Origin: Candidatus Marimicrobium litorale
GTDB lineage: Bacteria; Pseudomonadota; Gammaproteobacteria; Pseudomonadales; Halieaceae
Assembly (NCBI RefSeq): GCF_026262645.1
Contig: NZ_SHNO01000001.1
Span: forward strand, 1,860,001-1,924,000
Direction of reading: 5' to 3'
Length of the DNA stretch: 64,000 bases
The translations under genes and the position numbers were made by a program. Position 1 is the stretch's first letter; the number at the start of each line of letters is the position of its first letter. Shown here in pieces: positions 9,711-18,673 of the stretch. Under the pieces are notes generated by a model. The model made no database searches. It was given only the letters and a program-made list of their open reading frames with translations, and had not been told where the DNA came from.

Positions 9711-10391
9711 ATGTCTGACCAATTTGAACTAAACGCAGAAGTGCGCAACGACCTGGGGAAAGGTGCGAGCCGCCGCCTGCGTCGTTCCGCTGACCTTGTA
9801 CCGGCAATTGTCTACGGTGGTGATAAAAACCCTGTACCACTCACTCTGGTGCGCAAGGATCTGGAGAAAGCCCTCGAAAATGAGGCGTTTTACTCCCATG
9901 TACTGAGACTGAAAGTAGGGTCGGGCACAGAAAAAGCCATCCTGAAAGATCTGCAACGTCATCCAGCCCGAAATCATGTGATGCACGCCGACTTTCTGCG
10001 TGTAGATGATAACGTGGCCATTAAAGTGCACGTGCCCATCCACTTCCTCAACGAGGAAAACTGCGTGGGTGTTAAGATGCAGGGTGGTCTGGTACAGCAC
10101 CAGGCAACGGACATCGAGGTTCAGTGTCTGCCCGCCAACATCCCCGAGTACATCGAAGTGGATATGATCGAACTGGAGACGGGGCAGATTGTTCACCTCT
10201 CTGACGTCACCTTACCTGAAGGCGTGACGTCCGTAGCCCTGGCACTGGGCGAGTCACACGACCTGGCCATTGCCTCTGTACTGGCACCGAAGGGTAATGA
10301 CGAAGCCGGCGATGGCGCACCAGCGGCTGAAGCCGCAGAGGGCGAACCTGACGGCGAGGGGAATGCAGAGGGCGGCAACAGCGAGGATTAA
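9711..10391 (+). CDS. rplY: 50S ribosomal protein L25, CTC form
   Basis: A 226-aa 5S-rRNA-binding protein of the long general-stress (CTC/TL5) form. It has an N-terminal L25 domain (about residues 1-92: NAEVRNDLGKGASRRLRR, HADFLRVD) and a C-terminal beta domain (DIEVQCLPANIPEYIEVDM, VHLSDVTLPEGV), plus an acidic Gly/Glu/Ala-rich tail. AAAGGAG is placed 9 nt before the ATG, a strong ribosome binding site. It follows prs and precedes pth, the usual order in pseudomonads. Confidence 0.95.
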   Translation: MSDQFELNAEVRNDLGKGASRRLRRSADLVPAIVYGGDKNPVPLTLVRKDLEKALENEAFYSHVLRLKVGSGTEKAILKDLQRHPARNHVMHADFLRVDDNVAIKVHVPIHFLNEENCVGVKMQGGLVQHQATDIEVQCLPANIPEYIEVDMIELETGQIVHLSDVTLPEGVTSVALALGESHDLAIASVLAPKGNDEAGDGAPAAEAAEGEPDGEGNAEGGNSED

Positions 10392-10427
10392 TCTCCCTCG
10401 CCCCGCCACTCAGCCGCTGCCCTCGCA

Positions 10428-11015
10428 TTGACCACGATCAAGCTCATTGTCGGCCTGGGCAACCCCGGTAGCGAATACCGGGGCACCCGCCATAACGCCG
10501 GCGCCGATTTTATAGAGGCGCTGGCACGCGACTGTGGCGTGCCACTGCAGGAAGAATCCAAATTTCATGGAGTGACCGGTAGGGGCAACTTCGCCGGTCA
10601 CGACCTGCGTTTGCTTGTTCCTACCACTTTCATGAACTGCTCTGGTCAATCGGTAGCGACCATGGCGGGTTTCTTCAAAATTGACCCGGAAGAAATGTTG
10701 ATCGCCCATGATGAACTCGACTTCCCGGCGGGCAACGCGCGCTTTAAAAAAGGCGGCGGCCATGGCGGACACAATGGGCTGCGCGACATCGTGCCGGCAC
10801 TGGGCAACAATGCGGCTTTTCATCGCCTGCGCATTGGTATCGGTCACCCCGGTCACGCGTCGAAGGTAAGCGGCTATGTGTTGAGTAAGCCCTCGGCAAT
10901 CGATCGCGCCCTTATCGACGCCAGCATAGAAGAAGCAATCGCCGCCCTGCCCCTGCTGCTGGATGGCGATGCCACCAAGGCGATGACTCGCCTCCACAGT
11001 TTCAACGCGGCCTGA
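10428..11015 (+). CDS. pth: Peptidyl-tRNA hydrolase
   Basis: A 195-aa enzyme that releases peptides from prematurely dissociated peptidyl-tRNA. It shows [21 protein letters not shown] with catalytic His22, FMNCSGQSV, the HDELDFPAG segment with the conserved Asp, and [13 protein letters not shown]. The start is a TTG at 10428; no better in-frame start exists and the motif begins five residues in. No clear ribosome binding site is visible, which with TTG suggests low expression or coupling to rplY. Confidence 0.94.
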   Translation: MTTIKLIVGLGNPGSEYRGTRHNAGADFIEALARDCGVPLQEESKFHGVTGRGNFAGHDLRLLVPTTFMNCSGQSVATMAGFFKIDPEEMLIAHDELDFPAGNARFKKGGGHGGHNGLRDIVPALGNNAAFHRLRIGIGHPGHASKVSGYVLSKPSAIDRALIDASIEEAIAALPLLLDGDATKAMTRLHSFNAA

Positions 11016-11042
11016 ACGGCCCCTGATAGAGAAAGGAACGGC

Positions 11043-12137
11043 ATGGGTTTTAATTGCGGCATTGTCGGACTGCCGAATGTAGGTAAGTCCACCCTGTTTA
11101 ACGCCCTGACCAGCGCGGGCATTGGCGCGGAAAACTTCCCCTTCTGCACCATCGAACCCAACGCGGGGATCGTGCCGGTGCCCGATCCACGGCAGTCGAC
11201 AATTTCGGCGATTGTGCAGCCACAGAACGAAATCGCAACCACCATGGAGTTTGTGGATATAGCAGGCCTCGTTGCCGGCGCCTCCAAAGGCGAAGGGCTG
11301 GGCAACCAGTTTCTCGCCAATATCCGTGAGACCGATGCCATCGCACACGTGGTGCGCTGTTTCGAAGACGAAAATGTCCTGCACGTCGCCAACCAGATAG
11401 ACCCCGAGGCTGACATCGAAGTCATTAATACCGAACTGGCGCTGGCCGACCTGGAGAGCTGCGAAAAACAATTACAAAAGGTGACCCGCACCGCCAAAGG
11501 CGGTGACAAGGAAGCGGTCGCCATGAAGACACTGCTTGAAGAGACGCTATTGCCACACCTGAACGAGGCGAAACCAGTGCGCGCCCTCACTCTGGATGAC
11601 AGCGAGCAGGCGCTGGCAGCGCAGTTGTTCCTGCTCACTAACAAACCCACCATGTATATTGCCAACGTGGACGAGGACGGGCTGGAGGGCAATGCTCACG
11701 TCGATGTGGTCAAGCGCATCGCGGCCGAGGAAAATGCCCACGTCGTGACGATTTGCAACAAGCTGGAATCCGAGATTGCCGAGCTGGAAGGTGAAGAACG
11801 TCAGGAGTTCCTGGAGGAACTTGGCCTCGATGAATCAGGTTTGGACCGTGTCATTCGCGCCGGCTACCAGCTGCTAAACCTGCACACTTATTTCACAGCG
11901 GGCGAAAAAGAAGTACGTGCCTGGACAGTAAGAGTGGGCGCTAGCGCCCCCGAGGCAGCCGGCGTTATCCACACCGATTTCCAGAAGGGCTTTATCCGGG
12001 CAGAGGTGATCGGGTATGAGGACTTCATCGCCAACAATGGCGAGCAGGGTGCCAAGGATGCGGGCCGTTGGCGCCTGGAGGGAAAGGATTACATTGTGCA
12101 AGACGGGGACGTTATCCACTTTCGCTTTAACGTGTGA
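11043..12137 (+). CDS. ychF: Ribosome-binding ATPase/GTPase YchF (OLA1 family)
   Basis: A 364-aa P-loop NTPase that binds ribosomes and prefers ATP in characterised members. The G1 motif GLPNVGKST lies near the N-terminus, then [28 protein letters not shown] and the coiled-coil insertion; the C-terminal TGS domain ([19 protein letters not shown] through VIHFRFNV) is complete. AAAGGAAC precedes the ATG. It starts 27 bp after pth and ends 20 bp from the convergent mprF-like gene. Confidence 0.95.
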   Translation: MGFNCGIVGLPNVGKSTLFNALTSAGIGAENFPFCTIEPNAGIVPVPDPRQSTISAIVQPQNEIATTMEFVDIAGLVAGASKGEGLGNQFLANIRETDAIAHVVRCFEDENVLHVANQIDPEADIEVINTELALADLESCEKQLQKVTRTAKGGDKEAVAMKTLLEETLLPHLNEAKPVRALTLDDSEQALAAQLFLLTNKPTMYIANVDEDGLEGNAHVDVVKRIAAEENAHVVTICNKLESEIAELEGEERQEFLEELGLDESGLDRVIRAGYQLLNLHTYFTAGEKEVRAWTVRVGASAPEAAGVIHTDFQKGFIRAEVIGYEDFIANNGEQGAKDAGRWRLEGKDYIVQDGDVIHFRFNV

Positions 12138-12157
12138 CCCGCGGCGGGTAAGGCGCG

Positions 12158-14719
12158 CTAGCTAATCAGGCGTCTAAGCCCGCCTGACACCAACGCAGAC
12201 GCTTGCGCCAGTACCCGCGGCAGCGCCAGCCCACCGGGCGACGCCAGATAACGCGGCTCCCATTCCGGTGCGAATTTTTCTTTGTAGGCACGCAACCCGT
12301 CAAAATTATAAAAGTGCTCGCCGTGGCGATAAATGAAAGCTCCAGCGCGCACCCAGGTTGAGGCCAGATGGTGGTCGGGTAGCCCGGAGAGCGGCGCCAT
12401 ACCCAAACCGAAGCGGCGGTAACCCGCCTCCTGGCCCCACAGTATGGTGTGAATAAACAACAACTCCATGACCCCGCTGGGGGCGTCATCCGAGTACCGC
12501 ATCAGGTCAACCGACAAGCCGTCGTGCTCACTGCCGCACCACAGGTTGGCAAAGGCCACCACCTTGTCTTCCACGCTGATCACCGCCACCGGCATGTCGC
12601 GCAGATAGTCTCGCTTGAAGGCGCCGAGAGAGAAGCCCTTCTCAGCCGTGTTTTTACCGGCCAACCACTGTTCTGAAATCGCTTGAACGGTATCCAGCAT
12701 GGTGTCGGACTGGGGCGCGGGTATCACTTCAAAGCAACACCCATCGCGCTCGCCACGATTAATGGCCTGACGCATCTTGGCGCGTTTTTTACCCTCCAGG
12801 CTGAACTCGGCCAAGGGCATTTGGGCCGATTCGCCCAATTTGTGAAGTGACAATCCCAAATCCAGGTAAACCGGCAAATTATCGGCGGTGATTTCATAAA
12901 ACACCGGCCAGGCACCGTGACGATCGCACAGTTCGCGAAACTGCCAGATCAGCCCCTCATGCTCCTCCAGAGGGCCCACGGGGTCGCCCATGGCAATCAA
13001 GCTGTTGCCCGCTACGCCGTACATGATAAAGGCGGTTCCCGCTTCGTTGAGTAAAAACTGCTTGTCACCCAGCAACGCCAGCCTGGCCTCGGGATCCGGA
13101 CTGGCGGCCACAATGGCGGACACGCGCGCCATCGTGTCGGCATCCACTGCTTCCGTGGCGGGCAGTGCCGGTCGTGACAGGCGCCACAGGATATAAAAAC
13201 TGAGGGCAATCGCCGCAGCATAGAGTGCGGTGCGCGCACGAGCACCGTATTCACCGGCGCTGAATTGACCAAACAGATCAGCCGTATGACGGCCCGAGTG
13301 CTCTATCCAGCCAATGCTCCAGGCGATACCCAGCAGTGTCACTAACAGCACCACGGCCCAGTAACGCGGCAGGGGCGGCAAACGAAGCGCGGAGAGACGA
13401 CTGAATTCCGCGCGGCCCAGCCACAGCGCCAACATCAACAGGGCCAGTATCAAACCCACAAAAAGATGGGCACTGAGCAAGATTGCGCTGATAAAGCCAC
13501 TGGCCAACAGCGCCAGCGACGCACGAAAGCTGCCGCGCGTGCGTGCAGCCAGCCCCCGCGAGACCAACACCAGTGCAAGGCCGCTCAGCATCGCGACCGT
13601 GGCAGAAATATCGACCAGCAGACGAATATCGGTCAGGTGCAGTTTGGTGGCCAGCGGGGGTAGCACACTGCTGATCATCAACAACAGGCCCGCGAGAAAC
13701 GTACCCACGGAAAAAACCTGCGGCGCCAGCCGACTCAGGGCTTTGCGCAGGGTGCGACTGGTCTCGCCAATGGCCTGTCGTCGCTGCAGGGCCTCGAAAC
13801 CACCAAACAGCGTCAGGGCAAAAAACACCGGTAACAGCGTGTAAATAAAGCGATAGGCGAGCAGCGCACCGAGAACCGCCGGCGCAGAGTAATAGGGCGC
13901 CAACAGCGCCGCACAAATACTTTCAAACACGCCCAATCCCGCAGGCACTGTGCTCAGCACGCCGAGCGTCTGGGCCGCGAGAAACACCGCCAGCACCTGC
14001 CAGTAACTCACCTCGGCAGACGCGGGCAATAGAAAATACAACACCGCCGCGGCAAGACTCCAATCCACCGCGGCAACCAGTGCTTGCGACACTAGGCCCC
14101 AGAACCGCAGCAGGGGCAATTCAAAACCACGCCAGTGCAACGGCTTGTGACGCGTCACGTTAAGCAACAGCAAAACGGCCATTCCGACCAACAGAAACCA
14201 GCCGACCGGGCGTGTTGTCGCAAAGGGAAGACTCAAGGTATCCGGCAGGGGAAGGGCCGCCTGCGTCAGCACCATTCCGCCCACGGACAATACGCCTACC
14301 CAAAACGCCAGCACAGTGAGCGCGATGACGCGCGCCACATCACCAGCCTCGACGCCAAAGCCGCTGTACAATCGATAGCGCACCGCGCTCGAACCAATCA
14401 CCGACATACCCAAATCCATGCTGAACACGTAGGCGATGAATGAGGTCAGGGCAATGCGGCCGTAGTGTAATCGGTTGCCGAGGTGCCGCAAGGCGACCAG
14501 GTCATAGCCGGTCATTGCCAGGTAACTGCCGCCGGTACACAACAGGGCCAGCAGCAGGTGCACTGCCGGAATCGCGCGGGTCTGCGCCAGCACCTCCCCC
14601 AGCGAGTGTTGCTTTAGCTGCAGATCCAACGCAAACAGGGCCGCCATAAACAGGCACAAGCCCAACACGGGCCGCAGCCAGTGGTGCAGGTGATCTCGCC
14701 ATGTCTTAGTAGTTGCCAT
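12158..14719 (-). CDS. mprF: MprF-like phosphatidylglycerol lysyltransferase/flippase
   Basis: An 853-aa protein with about 14 hydrophobic segments in its first 510 residues (flippase-like domain, LPI_APG-type) followed by a soluble C-terminal domain of the DUF2156/GNAT-like synthase type (MYGVAGNSLIAMGDPVGP, FYEITADNLPVYLDLGLSLHKLGE, RRFGLGMAPLSGL). MprF proteins transfer an aminoacyl group, usually Lys or Ala, from tRNA to phosphatidylglycerol and flip the product outward, reducing negative surface charge and binding of cationic peptides. Both halves are present and full length. The amino acid used cannot be predicted. Convergent with ychF and apparently monocistronic. Confidence 0.88.
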   Translation of the reverse strand: MATTKTWRDHLHHWLRPVLGLCLFMAALFALDLQLKQHSLGEVLAQTRAIPAVHLLLALLCTGGSYLAMTGYDLVALRHLGNRLHYGRIALTSFIAYVFSMDLGMSVIGSSAVRYRLYSGFGVEAGDVARVIALTVLAFWVGVLSVGGMVLTQAALPLPDTLSLPFATTRPVGWFLLVGMAVLLLLNVTRHKPLHWRGFELPLLRFWGLVSQALVAAVDWSLAAAVLYFLLPASAEVSYWQVLAVFLAAQTLGVLSTVPAGLGVFESICAALLAPYYSAPAVLGALLAYRFIYTLLPVFFALTLFGGFEALQRRQAIGETSRTLRKALSRLAPQVFSVGTFLAGLLLMISSVLPPLATKLHLTDIRLLVDISATVAMLSGLALVLVSRGLAARTRGSFRASLALLASGFISAILLSAHLFVGLILALLMLALWLGRAEFSRLSALRLPPLPRYWAVVLLVTLLGIAWSIGWIEHSGRHTADLFGQFSAGEYGARARTALYAAAIALSFYILWRLSRPALPATEAVDADTMARVSAIVAASPDPEARLALLGDKQFLLNEAGTAFIMYGVAGNSLIAMGDPVGPLEEHEGLIWQFRELCDRHGAWPVFYEITADNLPVYLDLGLSLHKLGESAQMPLAEFSLEGKKRAKMRQAINRGERDGCCFEVIPAPQSDTMLDTVQAISEQWLAGKNTAEKGFSLGAFKRDYLRDMPVAVISVEDKVVAFANLWCGSEHDGLSVDLMRYSDDAPSGVMELLFIHTILWGQEAGYRRFGLGMAPLSGLPDHHLASTWVRAGAFIYRHGEHFYNFDGLRAYKEKFAPEWEPRYLASPGGLALPRVLAQASALVSGGLRRLIS

Positions 14720-14798
14720 CCTGACTCAAGTATACTGGTATTCGGGTCGGGCGCATCATGCCCCGTCGAAAGTGCCGGTGCCAATAACAGCCCGTGGG

Positions 14799-14936
14799 GC
14801 CGGGTGATTTTGCCTTCAGTGCCACGCTCAGCTTCTCCAGTGCCTTCTTCTCAATCTGTCTTACGCACTCTCTGCTCAAGCCCAATTCCTTGCCGACCTC
14901 ATCGAGTTCCCTGATCTTTAATTGTTCTGCACCATT
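14799..14936 (-). pseudogene. Remnant A of a sigma-70 family gene (region 4 helix-turn-helix)
   Basis: The minus strand reads NGAEQLKIRELDEVGKEL then GLSRECVRQIEKKALEKL and SVALKAKSPGP. This is a clear sigma region 4.2 helix-turn-helix (pattern L.EVGKELGLSRE.VRQIE.KAL.KL). There is no start codon or upstream sigma domain in frame, and downstream the frame drifts into unrelated residues before a stop near mprF. Its distal part matches remnant B at 21.0 kb (25 of 28 bases over the ALEKL...VAL stretch). It lies between mprF and the histidine-kinase gene, in the 450 bp that otherwise show no gene. It is interpreted as a decayed gene fragment. Confidence 0.65.
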
Positions 14937-15171
14937 TAAAACGGGCTATAGACCGTGTACTGTCCCCACACAAACGCGCGGATTTAGAAAAAAAGACTCG
15001 CCACAAACGGAAACGCCATAGAAAGACCTGCTAATTTGCTCCCTCTCCAGGCTGGCAACGGGTTGTAAGATCGCGCTGACCGTTATATCTGGCGGTGATG
15101 TGCACCAGCCTGCATAGGCACTGAGCGTGCGAGATCCAGCACAAAATTTTTGCATATTGCAAAGGCAACGC

Positions 15172-17427
15172 ATGGTACTTTCACGGCCGACGTCATCAGG
15201 AAAAAGCCACTTGCGCGGCGCAATGCCGCTGTCATCAATTCGCACAACGAGCATACGTGGTATTGCACTGCTTTTTGCTGTGCTGTTAGCCTTCCTGGCT
15301 ATTCGGGTTTGGGTAAGCGAAGAATCCAATAACGCCGCTCAGTGGGTAACCCACACGCAGGAGGTTGAAAAAACATTACGAGGCCTTCTTTCGATAATTC
15401 AAGATGCTGAAACGGGCCAACGCGGCTATCTCCTTACGACTGACACAGCTTACCTTGAACCTTATTATGCTGCCCGTTCGGACATTTTCGACGAGATTAA
15501 GCAATTACAAACAATAACAAAAGAAAAACCATTAATTCAGGAAAACATCGCGACCCTCAGTGCGCTTGCCGCAGAAAAGCTGGATGAACTCGGTCGCACT
15601 GTTGAATTACATCGTCAGGGTCAGAAAAAACAGGCACTTGCCATTGTGAAATCGGACAAAGGCAAACTACTAATGGACCGCATTAGAGTCGTGATCGATT
15701 CAATGGAGCAGAGAGAAGGCACATTACTTAAAGAAAGAAAGCTATATCTTTCGCAGGTGACGAGAGTGGCACGGATCGCCGAAATAATTGTTTTCATCAT
15801 TTTTTCTGGAGTGGCATTGACTGTCCTCATACAGATTGGGCGTGCCCTGCGCTCTCGGCAGCTTGCGGAATCTAAACTTATCGAAAATGAGGAGAGAACC
15901 CGACTCATCCTCGACGCAGCAGGGCAAGGCATCTGCGGCATAGATCCGCAAGGATGTATCGTCTTTGCGAACCGTCAGGCGTGTAACTTGCTGGGATACA
16001 CTGCAGAGGAGTTATTGGGAACCCATATGCATAGCCTGCTTCGCCATAGTCGCCCTGATGACTCCACCTACCCGAAAAACGAATCTCCAATTTTAAATGC
16101 GCCTGAGCACAATCGTACTGCGGAGGTCAGCACCGAGATGCTGTGTCGAAGGGATGGCACCAGTTTTCCCGTGGAATATGTCTCGACCTCTATTCGCGAT
16201 AACGATAAAACGATAGGCGCGGTTGTGCTGTTCAGCGACACCACAGAGCGAAAACGACTGGAAGAACAACTGAGAAGATCACAAAAACTAGAGGCGATCG
16301 GTCAGTTATCTGGCGGGATTGCGCACGATTTTAACAATTTACTGGGCGTCATGATGGGTAACGCCGAGATGCTGGAGATTGAGCTAAAGTCTGGCGGAGA
16401 CCCCCTCAAGTTTACTGACGGCATTATGAAAGCGATAGAAAAAGCGGCGTCACTAACACAACGACTGCTCGCTTTTTCGAGGCAACAACCACTTTCTCCT
16501 AAACCAACTGATATTGCAGACGTTATCATAAGCATGGAAGACATGCTGAGACGAACACTAGGTGCAACAGTAGATCTGCGACTAGATTGCACAGAAGCTG
16601 TTCATGCGATGGTCGATCAGGGTCAGCTTGAGAACGCTATTTTAAATCTTGCATTAAACGCCAGGGACGCCATGCCTTCGGGGGGCGTCCTAACAATCCA
16701 AGCCCATTTGAAAACGCTTGATGAAGCCCACACAAAAGATCACGAAAATACAGAGCCAGGGGAGTATGTTGAGATAGTCGTAAGCGACACAGGTTTTGGC
16801 ATGGCTCCAGATGTTGTCGGAAATATATTTGAGCCATTCTATACAACGAAAAAGTTTGGAGAAGGTAGCGGACTTGGATTAAGCATGGTTTATGGATTTG
16901 TGAAACAGTCGGGTGGTCATATCACAGTTGTCAGCGAGCCCGACATAGGTACATCCGTGAAGGTCTACTTACGACGCTCACTTGAGACTGCTGAATCGTC
17001 TCCAAAACTTGAGACTGAGAAGCAACTACCCCGAGGGACGGGACGAGTTCTTGTCGTCGAGGACGAGACGGCTCTCCGCGAAATCTCTGTTGAAACCCTT
17101 GTTAGCGCCGGCTATGACGTTGTTGAGGCAGAAGACGGAATAGCCGCTTTGCGCCACTTAGAAAGTGGTGCAGGATTCGACCTTCTGTTCACAGATTTAA
17201 TATTGCCGGGCGCTATAATGGGACATGATATAGCTAAACGAGCGAAAGAAATTCAAAGCGATATTAAAGTGCTCTATACGACAGGCTTCGCGGAAAATAC
17301 GCTGACTCGCGCTGGAACGCTGCAACCAAGCGCTGCAATATTACACAAGCCATATCGACGCAAAGAATTGCTGGAAAGCGTTGGGGTTGCCTTGTCTGAT
17401 GACGGCTACAACAGGTCGACGCTGTAA
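15172..17427 (+). CDS. Hybrid sensor histidine kinase (CHASE3-PAS-HisKA-HATPase-REC)
   Basis: A 751-aa membrane sensor. A first membrane helix lies near residues 25-45, then a periplasmic CHASE3 domain (about 64-165, with IQDAETGQRGYLLT), a second helix, a PAS domain (about 236-356), HisKA with GGIAHDFNNLLG (phospho-His near 383), HATPase with NLALNARDAMP, DTGFGM and GSGLGLSMVYG, and a C-terminal receiver from about 623 with the phosphoacceptor Asp in LLFTDLILPG. The ATG at 15172 has AAAGG upstream; the frame is open to GTG 15127. The attached receiver and lack of an adjacent DNA-binding regulator suggest phosphorelay to an unlinked partner. The gene is visibly more A+T-rich than the core to its left, a sign of transfer. 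Confidence 0.88.
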   Translation: MVLSRPTSSGKSHLRGAMPLSSIRTTSIRGIALLFAVLLAFLAIRVWVSEESNNAAQWVTHTQEVEKTLRGLLSIIQDAETGQRGYLLTTDTAYLEPYYAARSDIFDEIKQLQTITKEKPLIQENIATLSALAAEKLDELGRTVELHRQGQKKQALAIVKSDKGKLLMDRIRVVIDSMEQREGTLLKERKLYLSQVTRVARIAEIIVFIIFSGVALTVLIQIGRALRSRQLAESKLIENEERTRLILDAAGQGICGIDPQGCIVFANRQACNLLGYTAEELLGTHMHSLLRHSRPDDSTYPKNESPILNAPEHNRTAEVSTEMLCRRDGTSFPVEYVSTSIRDNDKTIGAVVLFSDTTERKRLEEQLRRSQKLEAIGQLSGGIAHDFNNLLGVMMGNAEMLEIELKSGGDPLKFTDGIMKAIEKAASLTQRLLAFSRQQPLSPKPTDIADVIISMEDMLRRTLGATVDLRLDCTEAVHAMVDQGQLENAILNLALNARDAMPSGGVLTIQAHLKTLDEAHTKDHENTEPGEYVEIVVSDTGFGMAPDVVGNIFEPFYTTKKFGEGSGLGLSMVYGFVKQSGGHITVVSEPDIGTSVKVYLRRSLETAESSPKLETEKQLPRGTGRVLVVEDETALREISVETLVSAGYDVVEAEDGIAALRHLESGAGFDLLFTDLILPGAIMGHDIAKRAKEIQSDIKVLYTTGFAENTLTRAGTLQPSAAILHKPYRRKELLESVGVALSDDGYNRSTL

Positions 17428-17635
17428 GCTTATAACGTAGTCCGGGGCGTTAGAGCACGAGCGGCAGTCTGCCCGTTGCCCCGGTGAGTACCGTCTGTTC
17501 GACCAGCACCTGCGTCCCGGGTAAGCCTGCACACATCCAACGCCACCAGCGTTTTTCGTAAGCCCCAATGCTGGCTTGGCCCGCACCTTGCTCATAAAGC
17601 CGGGTGACTTTCTTACGAAATCGCGCGATGTTGAA

Positions 17636-18220
17636 CTACTTGGCTTTAAAGTGTTTGATTAAACGCAATAGTAATACGGCGATGGTGAAGACGAGAAAAG
17701 GGGTATAAAAACTCGGGTCGACTTTGCTGTGCTTAACGTACGTCATAAAGAAAACAAACCAAAGGTAATAACCGCCGATGAGATGAAATTTTTTCCAATT
17801 TTTTATACCCAGCCGATGCTGAGCCTTATCTGATGAGGTCAGTGCCATCAGCGCAATAAAGACATAACCGATGCCGCCGAATATCCACTGGCTTCGTGCC
17901 TGATCTTCAAGGAACGGCTCAGGAAAAACGACAGAGACTAAAGTAATAAGGCCAAGGTGGATAAAGTGCGAGGCAGCGAAGCTGACGCCGATATAGCGTC
18001 TATTTTTCAAGACCCATTTTGAAAAAGGCGCTTTCCAGAAGTAGTACACACTGGATGCGGTAAAGGCGAGGGAGAATAAGAAGAGAGAACTTTTGCCGGT
18101 GGACCGTATCGCTACGAGTATGCTGTCTGCATTCCACGGAGTGGACGCCAAAAATAGCGTAACCGCAAGCAGGATTAAACCTCCAACACAGTAGGTAATA
18201 TTCCAGCCATGTAGTTTCAC
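17636..18220 (-). CDS. Ferric reductase-like transmembrane protein
   Basis: A 194-aa protein with about six membrane helices. Conserved histidines in the helices (GVSFAASHFIHL and KKFHLIGGYYLW) resemble the b-haem-binding core of the ferric reductase/NADPH oxidase/MsrQ superfamily, without attached flavin or NAD domains. The GTG at 18220 is preferred: GAAAGG lies 8 nt upstream and the product starts just before the first helix. An in-frame ATG at 18313 would add 31 residues and lacks a ribosome binding site. The electron donor and acceptor are unknown; no msrP neighbour is present. Composition is A+T-rich like the adjacent kinase. Confidence 0.65.
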   Translation of the reverse strand: MKLHGWNITYCVGGLILLAVTLFLASTPWNADSILVAIRSTGKSSLFLFSLAFTASSVYYFWKAPFSKWVLKNRRYIGVSFAASHFIHLGLITLVSVVFPEPFLEDQARSQWIFGGIGYVFIALMALTSSDKAQHRLGIKNWKKFHLIGGYYLWFVFFMTYVKHSKVDPSFYTPFLVFTIAVLLLRLIKHFKAK

Positions 18221-18673
18221 GCATTGGGCCTTTCTGAGTGTCGTTATCGGAGTGAAAAAAATTATTCTGGATAGATAAAGTATAGGACTCTTACTGGTTG
18301 AAACATAGAACAATTAACAGGGTGCCTCATGTTCTCTATTCAGACTATGTCAGTGTCCAATGCGGCAGCAGCCAAAGAGCCTCACCTAGTCTAGCTGACT
18401 CACCTCTTTCAGAAGCTATGGATACAAGACCGTAGGTGCATCGAGCAAGACTATAAACACTTTCGTGTCAGATTTTATCCTGTGGGCATGAGCAGGTCGT
18501 CTTTTCAGGCAGGATTACAGCGTTATGATCATACGCAGCATTGTGCGCCGTCGAGCATGAAGGACCAATCGCCCTGATCCACTGAGAGACAGTTCTGCGA
18601 CTTCGCAAAGTTAATTTATCGATACCCTTGGGACAGTTTTGGCGGGCCTCGAAAAGTTAACTTGTCAGTACCT
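18221..18673 (+). other. Intergenic region, no gene seen
   Basis: About 450 bp between two leftward genes. Short stops in all frames, no tRNA-like fold and no terminator with a T-run were found. It should contain the promoter of the ferric-reductase-like gene and the 3' end of the large lipoprotein transcript. Confidence 0.4.

Noticed and set aside
10410-11471. 353-codon open frame on the minus strand opposite pth and ychF
   Set aside because: It is antisense to two well-supported genes, has no ribosome binding site and no recognisable domain; high-GC codon bias commonly opens such shadow frames.
14946-15329. 127-codon minus-strand frame overlapping the kinase 5' end
   Set aside because: Overlaps the signal/membrane part of the kinase and shows no domain or ribosome binding site.
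17440-17635. Minus-strand protein-like stretch (RFRKKVTRLYEQGAG, YEKRWWRWM) between the kinase and the ferric-reductase-like gene
   Set aside because: No start, no recognised family and only about 60 codons; possibly a remnant but not supportable.
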